From Bin18 sp965200355 (GTDB lineage: Bacteria > Desulfobacterota > Binatia > Bin18): 64,000 nucleotides of DNA. This document shows positions 26,717 through 34,830 of this stretch, piece by piece (the first letter of the stretch is position 1; each line of letters begins with the position of its first letter). Made by a program: the position numbers and the translations under genes. The DNA is taken from positions 2,728,001-2,792,000 of the forward strand of contig OZ241351.1 in NCBI GenBank assembly GCA_965200355.1, given 5' to 3'. The notes below the pieces were generated by a model. The model did not search any database and had not been told where the DNA came from. It worked only from the letters and a program-made list of their open reading frames with translations.

Positions 26717-27303
26717 TGGAAAAAGGAACACAGACAACCTCCGCGCACAGACGGCGCGGAGAGTGGCAGGGACGAACCTTGCCCGACTATTTACGAAAAA
26801 ATTTAGATATCGTGTTTGTGGGTCTCAATCCTGGCCTCTACTCGGCCGAAGTTGGCCACTATTTTGCCAACAAGGTCAACCGTTTCTGGGAGGCACTGTC
26901 TGCTTCCGGCCTGGTGCCTGACCCGGTCGGGCCGGAAGATGACGCCCGACTCCTGGGCTGGGGCATTGGGCTGACCGATATCGTCAAGCGCCCGACCCGG
27001 GGCATTCATGAGGTCTCACCGGCTGAGTTTCGTCGCGGCGCAAAAGCGCTCCGCGAAAAAATTATTCACTATGCACCGCGTATTGTGTGCTTTAACGGTC
27101 TGACCGGCTACCGTATCTGTTGCGGGAAAAATGCCGGGCTGGGAGACCGGGACTACCGCTTTGGTGGGGCGCATGTGTTTGCGGTGCCATCGACGAGCCC
27201 GCGGAATGCGCGTTACTCGTTGGGCGACATTGTTGCGGCGCTACGCGACCTCAAGGAATTGAAGGAGTCGCTCCAGACTGCCACCGGTGCGACCGACGCC
27301 TGA
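26716..27303 (+). CDS. Mismatch-specific uracil/thymine-DNA glycosylase (MUG family)
   Basis: 195 residues. Diagnostic stretches are IVFVGLNPGLYSAEVGHYFA (with the catalytic-loop asparagine in GLNPG), NRFWEALSASGLVPDP, GLTDIVKRPTRG, IVCFNGLTGY and a C-terminal VPSTSPRNARYS. Removes uracil or thymine opposite guanine. The start overlaps the squalene synthase stop. Confidence 0.93.
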   Translation: MEKGTQTTSAHRRRGEWQGRTLPDYLRKNLDIVFVGLNPGLYSAEVGHYFANKVNRFWEALSASGLVPDPVGPEDDARLLGWGIGLTDIVKRPTRGIHEVSPAEFRRGAKALREKIIHYAPRIVCFNGLTGYRICCGKNAGLGDRDYRFGGAHVFAVPSTSPRNARYSLGDIVAALRDLKELKESLQTATGATDA

Positions 27304-27347
27304 ACTTCGAGAAAAGCCCTGCGGTTCTCCTGACTTCGTATGCCGGC

Positions 27348-27692
27348 TTATGACAGCGGGCTCGTTTGTAATAAGATGCCGTTATGGATCAAAAAGCTGC
27401 GGATATAATTCCCTTTTTGGCGCTTTTCGCCCGCGCCCCCGCCGATGCTTGATTCAAATTCGGTGATTCGGTCCGCGTAAAAACGCCGGCCCTTCGCCCG
27501 AATTTTTTTCCCGCCCTCGACCTCGCGCAAGCACTCGGCAATAATCTGGTCCGGCCCCTTGTCCACCTGGGCACAGAAATCTTGTAAGACCGCCACGCGC
27601 TGTAATCCCTCAGCACGGGATACCCCGGACTGGTCTTCCAGGCCCTTCAGCCAGGTCTGAACCGTTTTCGTATTCTCGATATCGACTGCCAT
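27348..27692 (-). CDS. Small protein resembling a tyrosine-integrase core-binding (SAM-like) domain
   Basis: 114 residues, mostly helical and charged. TWLKGLEDQSGVSRAEGLQR followed by VLQDFCAQVDKGPDQIIAE and KGNYIRSFLIHNGILL reads like the N-terminal DNA-binding domain of phage-type integrases, but no catalytic domain follows; the frame ends in TAA. The start is 8 nt after the nitroreductase stop, whose last codons supply GGAAGAA as ribosome binding site, so it is translated as a second gene of a pair. The family match is from memory and weak. Confidence 0.5.
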   Translation of the reverse strand: MAVDIENTKTVQTWLKGLEDQSGVSRAEGLQRVAVLQDFCAQVDKGPDQIIAECLREVEGGKKIRAKGRRFYADRITEFESSIGGGAGEKRQKGNYIRSFLIHNGILLQTSPLS

Positions 27693-27700
27693 AGTCTACT

Positions 27701-28489
27701 CTATTCTTCCGGCAAGCCCAGCATCCGGCTCACCGCCCGAACCTCCTCTTTCCGCCACGAGAAAGGGGCCGGGTCTTGAATCATTTTCTCGGCCCGCAGC
27801 CGGGCCGCGCCTTCCTCGGTGCCCCGGAACGGCTGGCCATATTTCCCCTCATGGAATAATTCACCGAGTGGGGGACGGGGGCGTTGGCCGCCGGCTTCCC
27901 AACTCTCCGCCGGATAACCGACAAACTGGACCCATAACGAGGTCCAGGAATCCGGTACGCCTAGCACCTGGCGGGCGGGTTCTTCAGGATAGGTACACAG
28001 CATGGTGCCGAGTCCCTCATCCACCGCGGCAAGGAGGGCCTGGGCGATGGCCAGCCCCGCTTCACAGCCTGTCACCTTGGCGCATAATACCTCGTCAGAA
28101 CTGAACGCCTGGACGACCTGGGGGTAGGCGACTTCGTTGACGAAACTATGCGTCCAGCCGTGGCTGATATTGAGGATGCCCATATCGACCTGCTCCGCGG
28201 CCCGGGAGGGCATGTCGCGGGCAAAGGCTTTGAGGTCGCCCCACCAGTAGATATGGATGGGGGCCATTTCGATCATGCCGGCATTCACCGGCAGTGTCAG
28301 CGAGGCAAGGTCGGCCTTTGACAGGGTGTCCCGCTCAACCACGATGGCCCGCGCAAAATCGGCATTTCCGGCTCGGCTCGCCAGGCGCGCCGCCTCAAGA
28401 ATCGTCTGCACTTTGTCCCGTTCGACCGGCCGCCAAGGCAGGAAATACCGAATTGAGCGCCGGCGACCAACAACTTCTTTGAATTCCAC
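27701..28489 (-). CDS. Nitroreductase-family flavoprotein
   Basis: 262 residues. N-terminal VVGRRRSIRYFLPWRPVERD and LEAARLASRAGNADFARAIV are the FMN-phosphate binding start of the family; AGLAIAQALLAAVDEGLGTML and VLGVPDSWTSLWVQFVGYPAE form the second part. A 60-residue C-terminal extension beyond the usual PAE-R-P motif is present. Reduces nitro compounds, quinones or other electrophiles with NAD(P)H; in an F420-producing organism a deazaflavin link cannot be excluded. Confidence 0.87.
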   Translation of the reverse strand: MEFKEVVGRRRSIRYFLPWRPVERDKVQTILEAARLASRAGNADFARAIVVERDTLSKADLASLTLPVNAGMIEMAPIHIYWWGDLKAFARDMPSRAAEQVDMGILNISHGWTHSFVNEVAYPQVVQAFSSDEVLCAKVTGCEAGLAIAQALLAAVDEGLGTMLCTYPEEPARQVLGVPDSWTSLWVQFVGYPAESWEAGGQRPRPPLGELFHEGKYGQPFRGTEEGAARLRAEKMIQDPAPFSWRKEEVRAVSRMLGLPEE

Positions 28490-28660
28490 GCTCTATCCTC
28501 CGAAAGGTCGGCTGCGTTGTACGCAACGCAGAGTAGGCCGGAGTGTATAGACTTTTCTGACCCGCTGGAAGGGGAGGCATAGACACGCTTTCGGTCGATC
28601 TTCCCCCGACGCTATGGTAGGATGTCTGCCGGCCAGACAAGACTGCAAGGAGTCATATCC

Positions 28661-29440
28661 ATGAAGATAACCGTCCGTCCTGCTTACCTGACTATAGGGG
28701 CTGTTGCGCTCTTGATCGTCGGTTGCGCCGCCTCCAAGACGCCGCCTCGGGTGGTACTCGAGAAGCCCAAGCTGACGGCAACCTCCTGTGAAGAGGCCAA
28801 TCGTCTCGTCTACAAAGCCGTCCAGACTATGGGCTACACCATCGCCGAGTACAACTTGGCGCGGCCGGGGCAGGTGGGCCGCATCTCGGCCACCAAGGAG
28901 GGCGCGACCGATGGCGTGGTCACGATTACGTGTACCGAGAGCAGCGCGACCATCGACGCCCGGAATGCCGTGAATGTCCCGTCGCTCATCGGTGCGGCTG
29001 AGCGTCCGCACCATTTTGTGAACAGCTTCCCTATGACCTATCAAATGGTTCAACAGCGTGAGGAGTACCAGACCGCCAACCCCGAAACCGGCACCCTTCA
29101 ACTGACCATTGTGCCGCTCAACAGTTTTGAATCCCAGAATGTCCTGGGCAGTGATATGCAGGCAAGCGGAATTTTACCCGTGCGGGTAACCGTCCTGAAC
29201 AACACGCCCCGGCCCTATGCGATTGAGGCCAGCAAAATTTTTCTGGTGCCCGAAGGGGGCGGACGAGTGGCCCCGGTCACCTCACCGGGTGGAGGGAGCG
29301 CACTCCAGGACATGACGCTTGAGCCCGGCCAGAGTGCGTCCGGCTTTCTCTATTATCCAGCCGGCAACTACTCTTCCGCCCGCACTTCCGTAATTGACAA
29401 AGAGAACGACGAACGCGAGGGGTTTTCGGTGCAATTCTAA
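28661..29440 (+). CDS. Hypothetical lipoprotein
   Basis: 259 residues from ATG 28661 (AAGGAG upstream). Signal peptide with lipobox LIVGCAAS near residue 22. Domain 1 (about 38-110) has the alpha-beta look of small envelope domains (CEEANRLVYKAVQTMGYTI). A beta-rich second part (about 140-255) includes LPVRVTVLNNTPRPYAIE, FLVPEGGGRV and SGFLYYPAGNY, reminiscent of domains that bring surface proteins into an assembly. No family recognised. Divergent from the nitroreductase gene, so a shared intergenic control region (28490-28660) is likely. Confidence 0.7.
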   Translation: MKITVRPAYLTIGAVALLIVGCAASKTPPRVVLEKPKLTATSCEEANRLVYKAVQTMGYTIAEYNLARPGQVGRISATKEGATDGVVTITCTESSATIDARNAVNVPSLIGAAERPHHFVNSFPMTYQMVQQREEYQTANPETGTLQLTIVPLNSFESQNVLGSDMQASGILPVRVTVLNNTPRPYAIEASKIFLVPEGGGRVAPVTSPGGGSALQDMTLEPGQSASGFLYYPAGNYSSARTSVIDKENDEREGFSVQF

Positions 29441-29600
29441 CTGAGGGACGGTGACAAACTGACTACCTCAACGTCAAGGCGTTCTTTGACTTCGTGGTCG
29501 GCTGAAAGATGCCGGTCAACCGCCTCTTCTCGTCTGTTCGTCAGAACTCGCAGATCATCACTCCTCCGTCAGGGCATAGGCAGTGATGACAACATAGGCC
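29441..29600. other. Intergenic stretch with possible decayed coding remnants
   Basis: 160 nt between a convergent pair. On the minus strand, just downstream of the DsbA-like gene, the reading YVVITAYALTEE ends at TGA 29558-29560, and a second open stretch ends RLDVEVVSLSPSLS near 29440. These look like ends of small toxin-type genes but are too short to name. No hairpin with T-run was seen. Confidence 0.25.
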
Positions 29601-30206
29601 CTAATGCCCCATCTGCTCGCGTGCTTTATCAACATAACGCTGAATCAGCAGCCGCATGGTTTCCGCCGGCTGAATACCAATCAACGGGAACTCGCCGAGC
29701 AGAAAGGTGGGATAGCCGACTATGCCAAACTTGGCGGCCTCTTGCTCGGTTGCCTGGACCCGCTGGGTCAGTGCGCCAGATTGTAAAGCCCGCTCCAATT
29801 CATCTCCGGGCAAACCAACCTGTTCAGCCAGGCCAAGCAAAACAGACAGTGCGCCAATATCCTGCTCTTCCTCAAACGCGGCCACGAAGACCGCTTCATG
29901 GTAGGCGGGAAACAGGTTGCGGTCTTTGGCGAATTCAGCCGCTTCCAAGGCGTAGGCCGAGTCCAGCCATGTTGCTGGAATACGTAGCGGAACGCCGGTT
30001 TCACGCGAGATACGAACAATTTTGCCCTTTGCGTCGTCTCCGATCATCTCGCCGTTTTTCCAGCCCTGATGCCGACGCGCAATGCTGACGCCTTTCCACA
30101 ACAGTTCGACTGCAAGTTGACCACCGAGCTGTTCCATCACACGCTTGGCGATGTAGCTGAGGGAAGAGGCATAATCGTAGTAGACTGGGACTTTGACGTT
30201 CGTCAT
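29601..30206 (-). CDS. DsbA-like/2-hydroxychromene-2-carboxylate isomerase-like protein without CXXC
   Basis: 201 residues of the thioredoxin-fold DSBA family. N-terminal VPVYYDYASSLSYIAKRV has serines where DsbA has the CPWC-type motif, as in kappa-class GST and HCCA isomerases. The cis-proline side reads FGIVGYPTFLLGEFPLIGIQ. A helical insertion occupies about 60-150. Family context: glutathione-linked isomerases or transferases. It is divergent from the UGSC selenoprotein gene with 92 nt between starts, so common regulation is possible. Confidence 0.8.
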   Translation of the reverse strand: MTNVKVPVYYDYASSLSYIAKRVMEQLGGQLAVELLWKGVSIARRHQGWKNGEMIGDDAKGKIVRISRETGVPLRIPATWLDSAYALEAAEFAKDRNLFPAYHEAVFVAAFEEEQDIGALSVLLGLAEQVGLPGDELERALQSGALTQRVQATEQEAAKFGIVGYPTFLLGEFPLIGIQPAETMRLLIQRYVDKAREQMGH

Positions 30207-30298
30207 GGCTGCGTTCCTGGTGGCCGAAACTGTATCCGGCGTTCCATTGCGCGGGCAAGAGGGTTGGACTATATAGCGAAGAGCAAAGGGAGGTGCGT

Positions 30299-30886
30299 AT
30301 GGGACAGATTGAAGTCCTCAGTCCGGTTGGAGAAGCCCACGTCAGTGACCTGCCGCTTGCCCGAAGAGACGGGAATCTGAGCGGGAAAACCATCGGATTT
30401 CTGAATAACCGCAAGGCCAACGCTGGCCTGCTGCTCAAACAGGTGGAAGCGCTGCTGCACGAACGCTGCGGAGATTTCGCCGTTATCAACGGAGAAAAAA
30501 ATGCCTCGCTCGGGGCCCCCAAAGAAGTCCTGGCCCGCCTGTCAACCTGCGATGCGGTTGTCGCGGCCATCGGCGATTGAGGCTCGTGTACGTCGTGGGG
30601 TCTCCACGACACCATTGAACTGGAAAAACAGGGCGTTCCGACCGCTATCATTTGCAGCGACGAGTTTGCTCCACTCGGGCGGGCCGAGTCCCGCACTCTG
30701 GGGATGGGCGGGGTGCCCATTGCGGTGATTCCCCATCCCCTGGCCGGTAATACCCCCCAGGTCGTACACACCAAAGCCGCGGCCGTGGTGGAGGAAATTC
30801 TGGCTATTCTGACCCAGCCGGCGGAACAGTTGGCCGACGCCTATCGTGAACGCTTCCTCAAGCCCATGCAGAAAAAAATTGCGTAA
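30299..30886 (+). CDS. UGSC-motif selenoprotein (selenocysteine at UGA 30578)
   Basis: 195 residues if UGA 30578-30580 is read as selenocysteine (U94). The start ATG 30299 has GGGAGG upstream. The N-terminal part (GKTIGFLNNRKANAGLLLKQ, CDAVVAAIGD) leads into U-G-S-C-T-S-W-G-L-H-D-T. The frame then continues without a stop through IELEKQGVPTAIICSDEF, GGVPIAVIPHPLAGN and a helical C-terminus to TAA 30884-30886, which overlaps the next start. This is the UGSC (seleno)protein family known from marine and soil metagenomes, with a redox motif replaceable by CGSC in homologues. A hairpin of bacterial SECIS type lies at 30592-30610. Substrate unknown. Ordinary gene calling splits it in two. Confidence 0.92.
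30592..30610 (+). promoter_or_regulatory. Bacterial SECIS hairpin of the UGSC selenoprotein
   Basis: Perfect 7-bp stem GTCGTGG (30592-30598) / CCACGAC (30604-30610) with a five-base apical loop GGTCT. The loop begins 18 nt after the UGA, inside the usual 16-37 nt window for bacterial SECIS elements, and its first two bases are G, as SelB binding usually requires. Confidence 0.85.
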
Positions 30887-31968
30887 TGGACTTCCAATCA
30901 GACCGCATTGCACTGAACGATTCCCTCGAAGCCGTCAACGACTGGTTTTACGACCAAGGCTGGACAGACGGCCTGCCGATCATCCCGCCGACACAAGAGC
31001 GGGTGGAAAAGATGCTGGCCTGGACGGACCGTGCCCCCCAGGATGTACTCGGGCCCATCCCGCCCAAATACGGCTTGGCCAGCCTGGAGAAAATAGCCGT
31101 GAACGCGGTCATGGCCGGTTGCGTACCCGAATACTTCCCGGTCATTATTGCCGCGCTTGAGGCGCTGCTCGAAGGGCGGTTCAATCTGTACGGCGTCCAG
31201 AGTACAACCCACCCGTGCGCGCCGCTGCTGATTCTCAATGGTCCGATTGCCGCGGAAATCGGCGTCAACTCGCGCTACAACGCCTTTGGCCAGGGCTGGC
31301 GGCCCAACGCCACAATTGGCCGAGCGATTCGCCTGGCCCTGCTGAATGTCGGCGGGGGAACGCCGGGGATGCTGGACCGCTCCACCCAGGGCCAGCCCGC
31401 AAAGTACAGCTATTGTATTGCCGAGAATGAAGAGGAAAACCCTTGGGGGCCGCTGCACGTCGAACGGGGCTTTGCAGCCCAGACCAGCACGGTCACGGTA
31501 TGCGGGGCGGAAGGGCCGCATAATATCAATGACCATATCAGCAGTGCCGCGCCGGGGATTCTGACGACCATTGCCAGCACTATGGCCGGTATGGGCTCGA
31601 ATAATGCCTATGCGTTCGGTGAACCGATTCTCGCCCTCGGACCGGAGCACGCGGCTATCTTGGCCCGAGACGGCCTATCAAAAGACGCCATCCGCGCCTA
31701 TGTTTTTGAGCAGGCCCGGGTGCCGCGCGCACAATGGGAGGCGGGCGGTATGATTGGCATGGGCTTTACCCCGGATGACGCCTTTCCTGATGACGACGCC
31801 ATCCCGCTGATTCGTAAGCCGGAACGGCTCATGATTATCGTCGTCGGTGGTCCGGGCCGCCATTCGTGCTGGCTGCCCACGTTCGGAGCCATGACCCGCT
31901 CCGTGACCCGCCCGATTGTCCTCAAAGACGGCCGGCCGGCGACGTCCATTCAAGAGTTCCGTCGCTAA
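30886..31968 (+). CDS. Conserved partner protein of the UGSC selenoprotein, function unknown
   Basis: 360 residues. Its ATG shares one base with the selenoprotein stop (TAATG), so the two are translated together. Visible blocks are WFYDQGWTDGLPIIPPTQER, CVPEYFPVIIAALEALLEG, PCAPLLILNGPIAAEIGVN, GRAIRLALLNVGGGTPGMLD and VVGGPGRHSCWLPTFGAM. No classic cofactor motif is evident; several Cys and His residues occur in conserved-looking places (AGCVPEY, THPCAPL, GRHSCW). Association with UGSC proteins is my inference from the overlap. Cytosolic, no signal peptide. Confidence 0.75.
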   Translation: MDFQSDRIALNDSLEAVNDWFYDQGWTDGLPIIPPTQERVEKMLAWTDRAPQDVLGPIPPKYGLASLEKIAVNAVMAGCVPEYFPVIIAALEALLEGRFNLYGVQSTTHPCAPLLILNGPIAAEIGVNSRYNAFGQGWRPNATIGRAIRLALLNVGGGTPGMLDRSTQGQPAKYSYCIAENEEENPWGPLHVERGFAAQTSTVTVCGAEGPHNINDHISSAAPGILTTIASTMAGMGSNNAYAFGEPILALGPEHAAILARDGLSKDAIRAYVFEQARVPRAQWEAGGMIGMGFTPDDAFPDDDAIPLIRKPERLMIIVVGGPGRHSCWLPTFGAMTRSVTRPIVLKDGRPATSIQEFRR

Positions 31969-32014
31969 CGCGGGCCGGATGATCTGGCCGGCTGAAGCTG
32001 CTAGACTCCGAGCC

Positions 32015-33061
32015 ATGAAAGTCGGCTTAGTTGGATTTGCTCGTTCGGGAAAAACCACCATTTTTAACGCCCTGACCGGTATGAGCGCCGCGGTCGGGAG
32101 CTTTGAAACCAAACGCGATGCGGCGATTGCCGTAGTCAAAGTGCCCGACCCTCGTGTTGACGCGCTGGCCGAGATCGTTCAGCCGGACCGAAAAAAATAC
32201 GCGGAAGTGACGTTTCTCGACTTTCCGCCCTCAGCCGAACGCAAAGCCGCTCTTGATACGCGCTCCCTGGCCCAGATGCGCGAGGTTGAAGCCCTGACCC
32301 AAGTGGTGCGCGCCTTTGACGACCCGCTGGCAACTGCGCCGGCCGACCCGCTCCGAGCCTTACGTGACTTTCAGTCAGAATTGATCCTGGCTGACATGGG
32401 GGTCGTCGAGAAGCGGTTGGAACGCCTGCGGAAGGAAAAGGGCAAGGAACGCGAGCGCGAGCTGCTGGAAAAATGCCAGGCCGTGCTCGACGCAGAGCAG
32501 CCCTTGCGGAACGAAACCTTTCTACCCGAAGAAGCCCTGCTCCTGTCCGGTTTTGCCTTTCTGAGTCAAAAACCCCTGCTGATTGTTTATAACCGAGCGG
32601 AAGCAGAGATGCCGGCTGAGATGCCGCAGGAAGTCGTGACCTATATTGCGGAACAGGGACTTACCGCGGTGCCTATCTGCGGCAAGGTCGAGATGGAAAT
32701 CGCCGAACTGGAAGAAGACGAACGTGGCCTCTTCCTGGCCGACCTTGGCGTTGAAGAGTCAGCCCGGGACCGCTTCATTCAGTATGCGTATCAGATGCTG
32801 AACCTTATGAGCTTTTTCACCGCAGGACCGATGGAAGCCCGCGCCTGGACCATAGAACGCGGCCTGTTGGCGCTTAAAGCCGCGGGGAAAATCCATTCAG
32901 ACATAGAACGCGGCTTTATTCGAGCCGAGGTGATTGCCTACGAGGCGTATATCGAACACCGCGGCGAGGCCGGCTGCCGGGAAGCAGGAAAAATGCGGAT
33001 CGAAGGGAAAGAATACCTGATGCAGGACGGCGATGTGGTGCACTTCCGGTTCAAGGTATGA
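32015..33061 (+). CDS. YchF/OLA1-family P-loop NTPase
   Basis: 348 residues from ATG 32015; the frame is open to 31916 but that part overlaps the previous gene. P-loop GFARSGKTT at 8-16 (G1), a coiled-coil insertion at about 130-160 (VVEKRLERLRKEKGKERERE), and the C-terminal TGS-like domain with LMSFFTAGPMEARAWTIERG, GKIHSDIERGFIRAEVIAYE and MQDGDVVHFRF. The C-terminus is close to YchF; the G-domain is shorter and the G4 motif reads VIYNRAE-like (LLIVYNRAEAE), in line with the ATP-preferring YchF group. Probable ribosome- or stress-associated NTPase. Confidence 0.88.
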   Translation: MKVGLVGFARSGKTTIFNALTGMSAAVGSFETKRDAAIAVVKVPDPRVDALAEIVQPDRKKYAEVTFLDFPPSAERKAALDTRSLAQMREVEALTQVVRAFDDPLATAPADPLRALRDFQSELILADMGVVEKRLERLRKEKGKERERELLEKCQAVLDAEQPLRNETFLPEEALLLSGFAFLSQKPLLIVYNRAEAEMPAEMPQEVVTYIAEQGLTAVPICGKVEMEIAELEEDERGLFLADLGVEESARDRFIQYAYQMLNLMSFFTAGPMEARAWTIERGLLALKAAGKIHSDIERGFIRAEVIAYEAYIEHRGEAGCREAGKMRIEGKEYLMQDGDVVHFRFKV

Positions 33062-33076
33062 GGGGCGGGGCCGTGC

Positions 33077-33514
33077 TCAGCCGGTTTGGCCGGAGAAGAA
33101 GAGATGACTCCACTGCCCGTGTGCCAGAGCGGTCACAAAGGCGATATTCCCCTCAAGAAAGTCGTAGTTGAGGAGTTGGGTCGGCTCCACCCAATCCAGG
33201 GTCTCAAAAACACGGTTGACCACAGCGCCCCGGTAGGCGGGAATATGGAAAAAAGTCAGGGCTACATGCCGGCCGTTCTGGTAGCTATGGCTGGTCTGGT
33301 GGAGTGCTTCGCCTACTGTGGCCTGAATCCCGAGTTCTTCTTCCAATTCGCGCAATAGACAGGCCGCCTCATCTTCGCCGTTGTTGACTTTCCCGCCGGG
33401 GAATTCCCATTTCAGGGCGTGCAACGTGTCTCTACGCCGCTGACAAATGAGCAGCTGGCCAGAGCGGGTCACAAGACCGGCTGAGACGCGAACGGGTCGA
33501 ACGGCAGTGGACAT
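33077..33514 (-). CDS. Nudix hydrolase, MutT-like
   Basis: 145 residues. The Nudix box runs from GGKVNNGEDEAACLLRELEE to ELGI, with all the acidic metal ligands (GX5EX7REXXEEXG). The N-terminal VSAGLVTRSGQLLICQRRRD and WEFPGGK are MutT-like, suggesting 8-oxo-dGTP or a related nucleotide as substrate. Convergent with the YchF-like gene, 15 nt apart. Confidence 0.88.
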   Translation of the reverse strand: MSTAVRPVRVSAGLVTRSGQLLICQRRRDTLHALKWEFPGGKVNNGEDEAACLLRELEEELGIQATVGEALHQTSHSYQNGRHVALTFFHIPAYRGAVVNRVFETLDWVEPTQLLNYDFLEGNIAFVTALAHGQWSHLFFSGQTG

Positions 33515-33561
33515 TCCCCCTCACTCCGGTCCTCTCCTTCCGGGGGAGAGGGCACCGCCTT

Positions 33562-34395
33562 CTAGTTGAGCTGGGCAACCGAGCGCTGGATAAGGGCGCG
33601 GATGTTTGCCGCGTCTTTGGCATTGGGCGCGAGTTGCAGGTATTTCTTAAAGTCGCGGACTGCGCCCTGCATACGGCCTAAGCGTTGCTGCACCGCACCG
33701 CGGTCGCGGACTTCTAGGGCAAAATCTGGCGCCAGCAAAAGAATCCGGTCGATAATACTCAAGGCGCGGGGAAAATCGCCCTTTTGCAGATAGACGCCTT
33801 TTAAGTTGCGGAGCATACGGATGAGGATTTCTTTTTTTGTGGCTAGGCTGAGCAACTGCGGGATTTGGGCCACAAAGGGATTATTGTCTCCGTACATGCT
33901 CTTGAGCTTGGCGGCGAGCTGTTCTTCGGTCAGGGCTGTCCCGCCAGTAAACGGGTCGAGAATCTGCTCTTCATCCGGGCCGGTATATTTGACTAAAAAA
34001 TGACCCGGAAATCCAACACCAGCCAAGGAGAGGCCCAAACGCCGGCCTACCTCCATATACAGCACCGACAGGGTGATCGGGATACCGGTCTTGCGCTCCA
34101 GGACTTCGTTCAGAAAGCTATTGCGCGGGTCATAATACTCGCTGGCATTGCCTCTCAGGCCCTCCTCAAAAAAGAGTTGGGTGTTGAGGGCCTGAATCCG
34201 GTCTTGCGGGGTAGGGGAGGCCGGCAGCTTGGCGCGCACCGCGTCCGCGAGTTGGTCAAGACGCTGCAAGTAATGGGCAACGTCAAGGTCGGGCTGTTCT
34301 TCCTGCGCAATCAGCAGGGCGGCTTCGGCAAGGTCCAGTTCGGCTTCAGGTCCTGAGACCAGGGCGGTGAAACGTTCACGTGCCGGTGTCGCCAT
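33562..34395 (-). CDS. SirB1-type transglutaminase-like protein with TPR tail
   Basis: 277 residues. An N-terminal SirB1/transglutaminase-like domain has FEEGLRGNASEYYDPRNSFL, ERKTGIPITLSVLYMEVGRR, GVGFPGHFLVKY and DPFTGG. A C-terminal tetratricopeptide stretch (about 190-270) includes LKGVYLQKGDFPRALSIIDR and RMQGAVRDFKKYLQLAP. The catalytic cysteine is not evident, as usual in SirB1 proteins. ATG 34395. Role unknown. Confidence 0.87.
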   Translation of the reverse strand: MATPARERFTALVSGPEAELDLAEAALLIAQEEQPDLDVAHYLQRLDQLADAVRAKLPASPTPQDRIQALNTQLFFEEGLRGNASEYYDPRNSFLNEVLERKTGIPITLSVLYMEVGRRLGLSLAGVGFPGHFLVKYTGPDEEQILDPFTGGTALTEEQLAAKLKSMYGDNNPFVAQIPQLLSLATKKEILIRMLRNLKGVYLQKGDFPRALSIIDRILLLAPDFALEVRDRGAVQQRLGRMQGAVRDFKKYLQLAPNAKDAANIRALIQRSVAQLN

Positions 34396-34620
34396 ACAAA
34401 CCTCTCTTCTGGGTGCTTAATTTTTCTCTTGTATACTGCCTTGGATACTCTTTTCACAAGACCGTTAGGACAATGCAATGGGGCTCCGTGCCGGAGCGAG
34501 GCACGGGTGCTGGTCCAGCCTCAATATGGTTGACAGCCTTGGACGATGTATGATGCAGGTGGGCATAATACCTCCGCCAGGAGAAGAACTTCCCACTACA
34601 CCCCTGAACGGAGGGAGCGT

Positions 34621-34830
34621 ATGGAGAACGATAAATTGAAAACTTCCGATGGATTCAGCGCCGGCGGCGTTCACGGAGCAGCCGCTGACAGATCCTCTCT
34701 TGATCGGAGCAAGGAAGTACGCATCCCTAATGCCGAGACACGAGAAGCCATTGAGCAGGCTCGCACCAGAAAGGGATTGGCGAGTTACGATAGCGTTGAA
34801 GACATGATGGCTGATCTCGACGATGCGTAA
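34621..34830 (+). CDS. RelB/DinJ-type antitoxin
   Basis: 69 residues from ATG 34621, with GGAGGGAG right upstream. The frame is open back to 34546 but without support. The C-terminal half VRIPNAETREAIEQARTRKG then LASYDSVEDMMADLDDA is typical of the toxin-wrapping part of RelB/DinJ antitoxins; the N-terminus is short and polar rather than a clear ribbon-helix-helix. It overlaps the toxin gene by 8 nt. A TTGACA about 90 nt upstream could belong to the promoter, but no good -10 follows at the usual spacing. Confidence 0.82.
   Translation: MENDKLKTSDGFSAGGVHGAAADRSSLDRSKEVRIPNAETREAIEQARTRKGLASYDSVEDMMADLDDA

Noticed and set aside
30704..30886. Separate 60-residue gene downstream of the selenoprotein UGA
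   Set aside because: No ribosome binding site, and the frame is the direct continuation of 30299-30580 through the UGA with family-type sequence on both sides.
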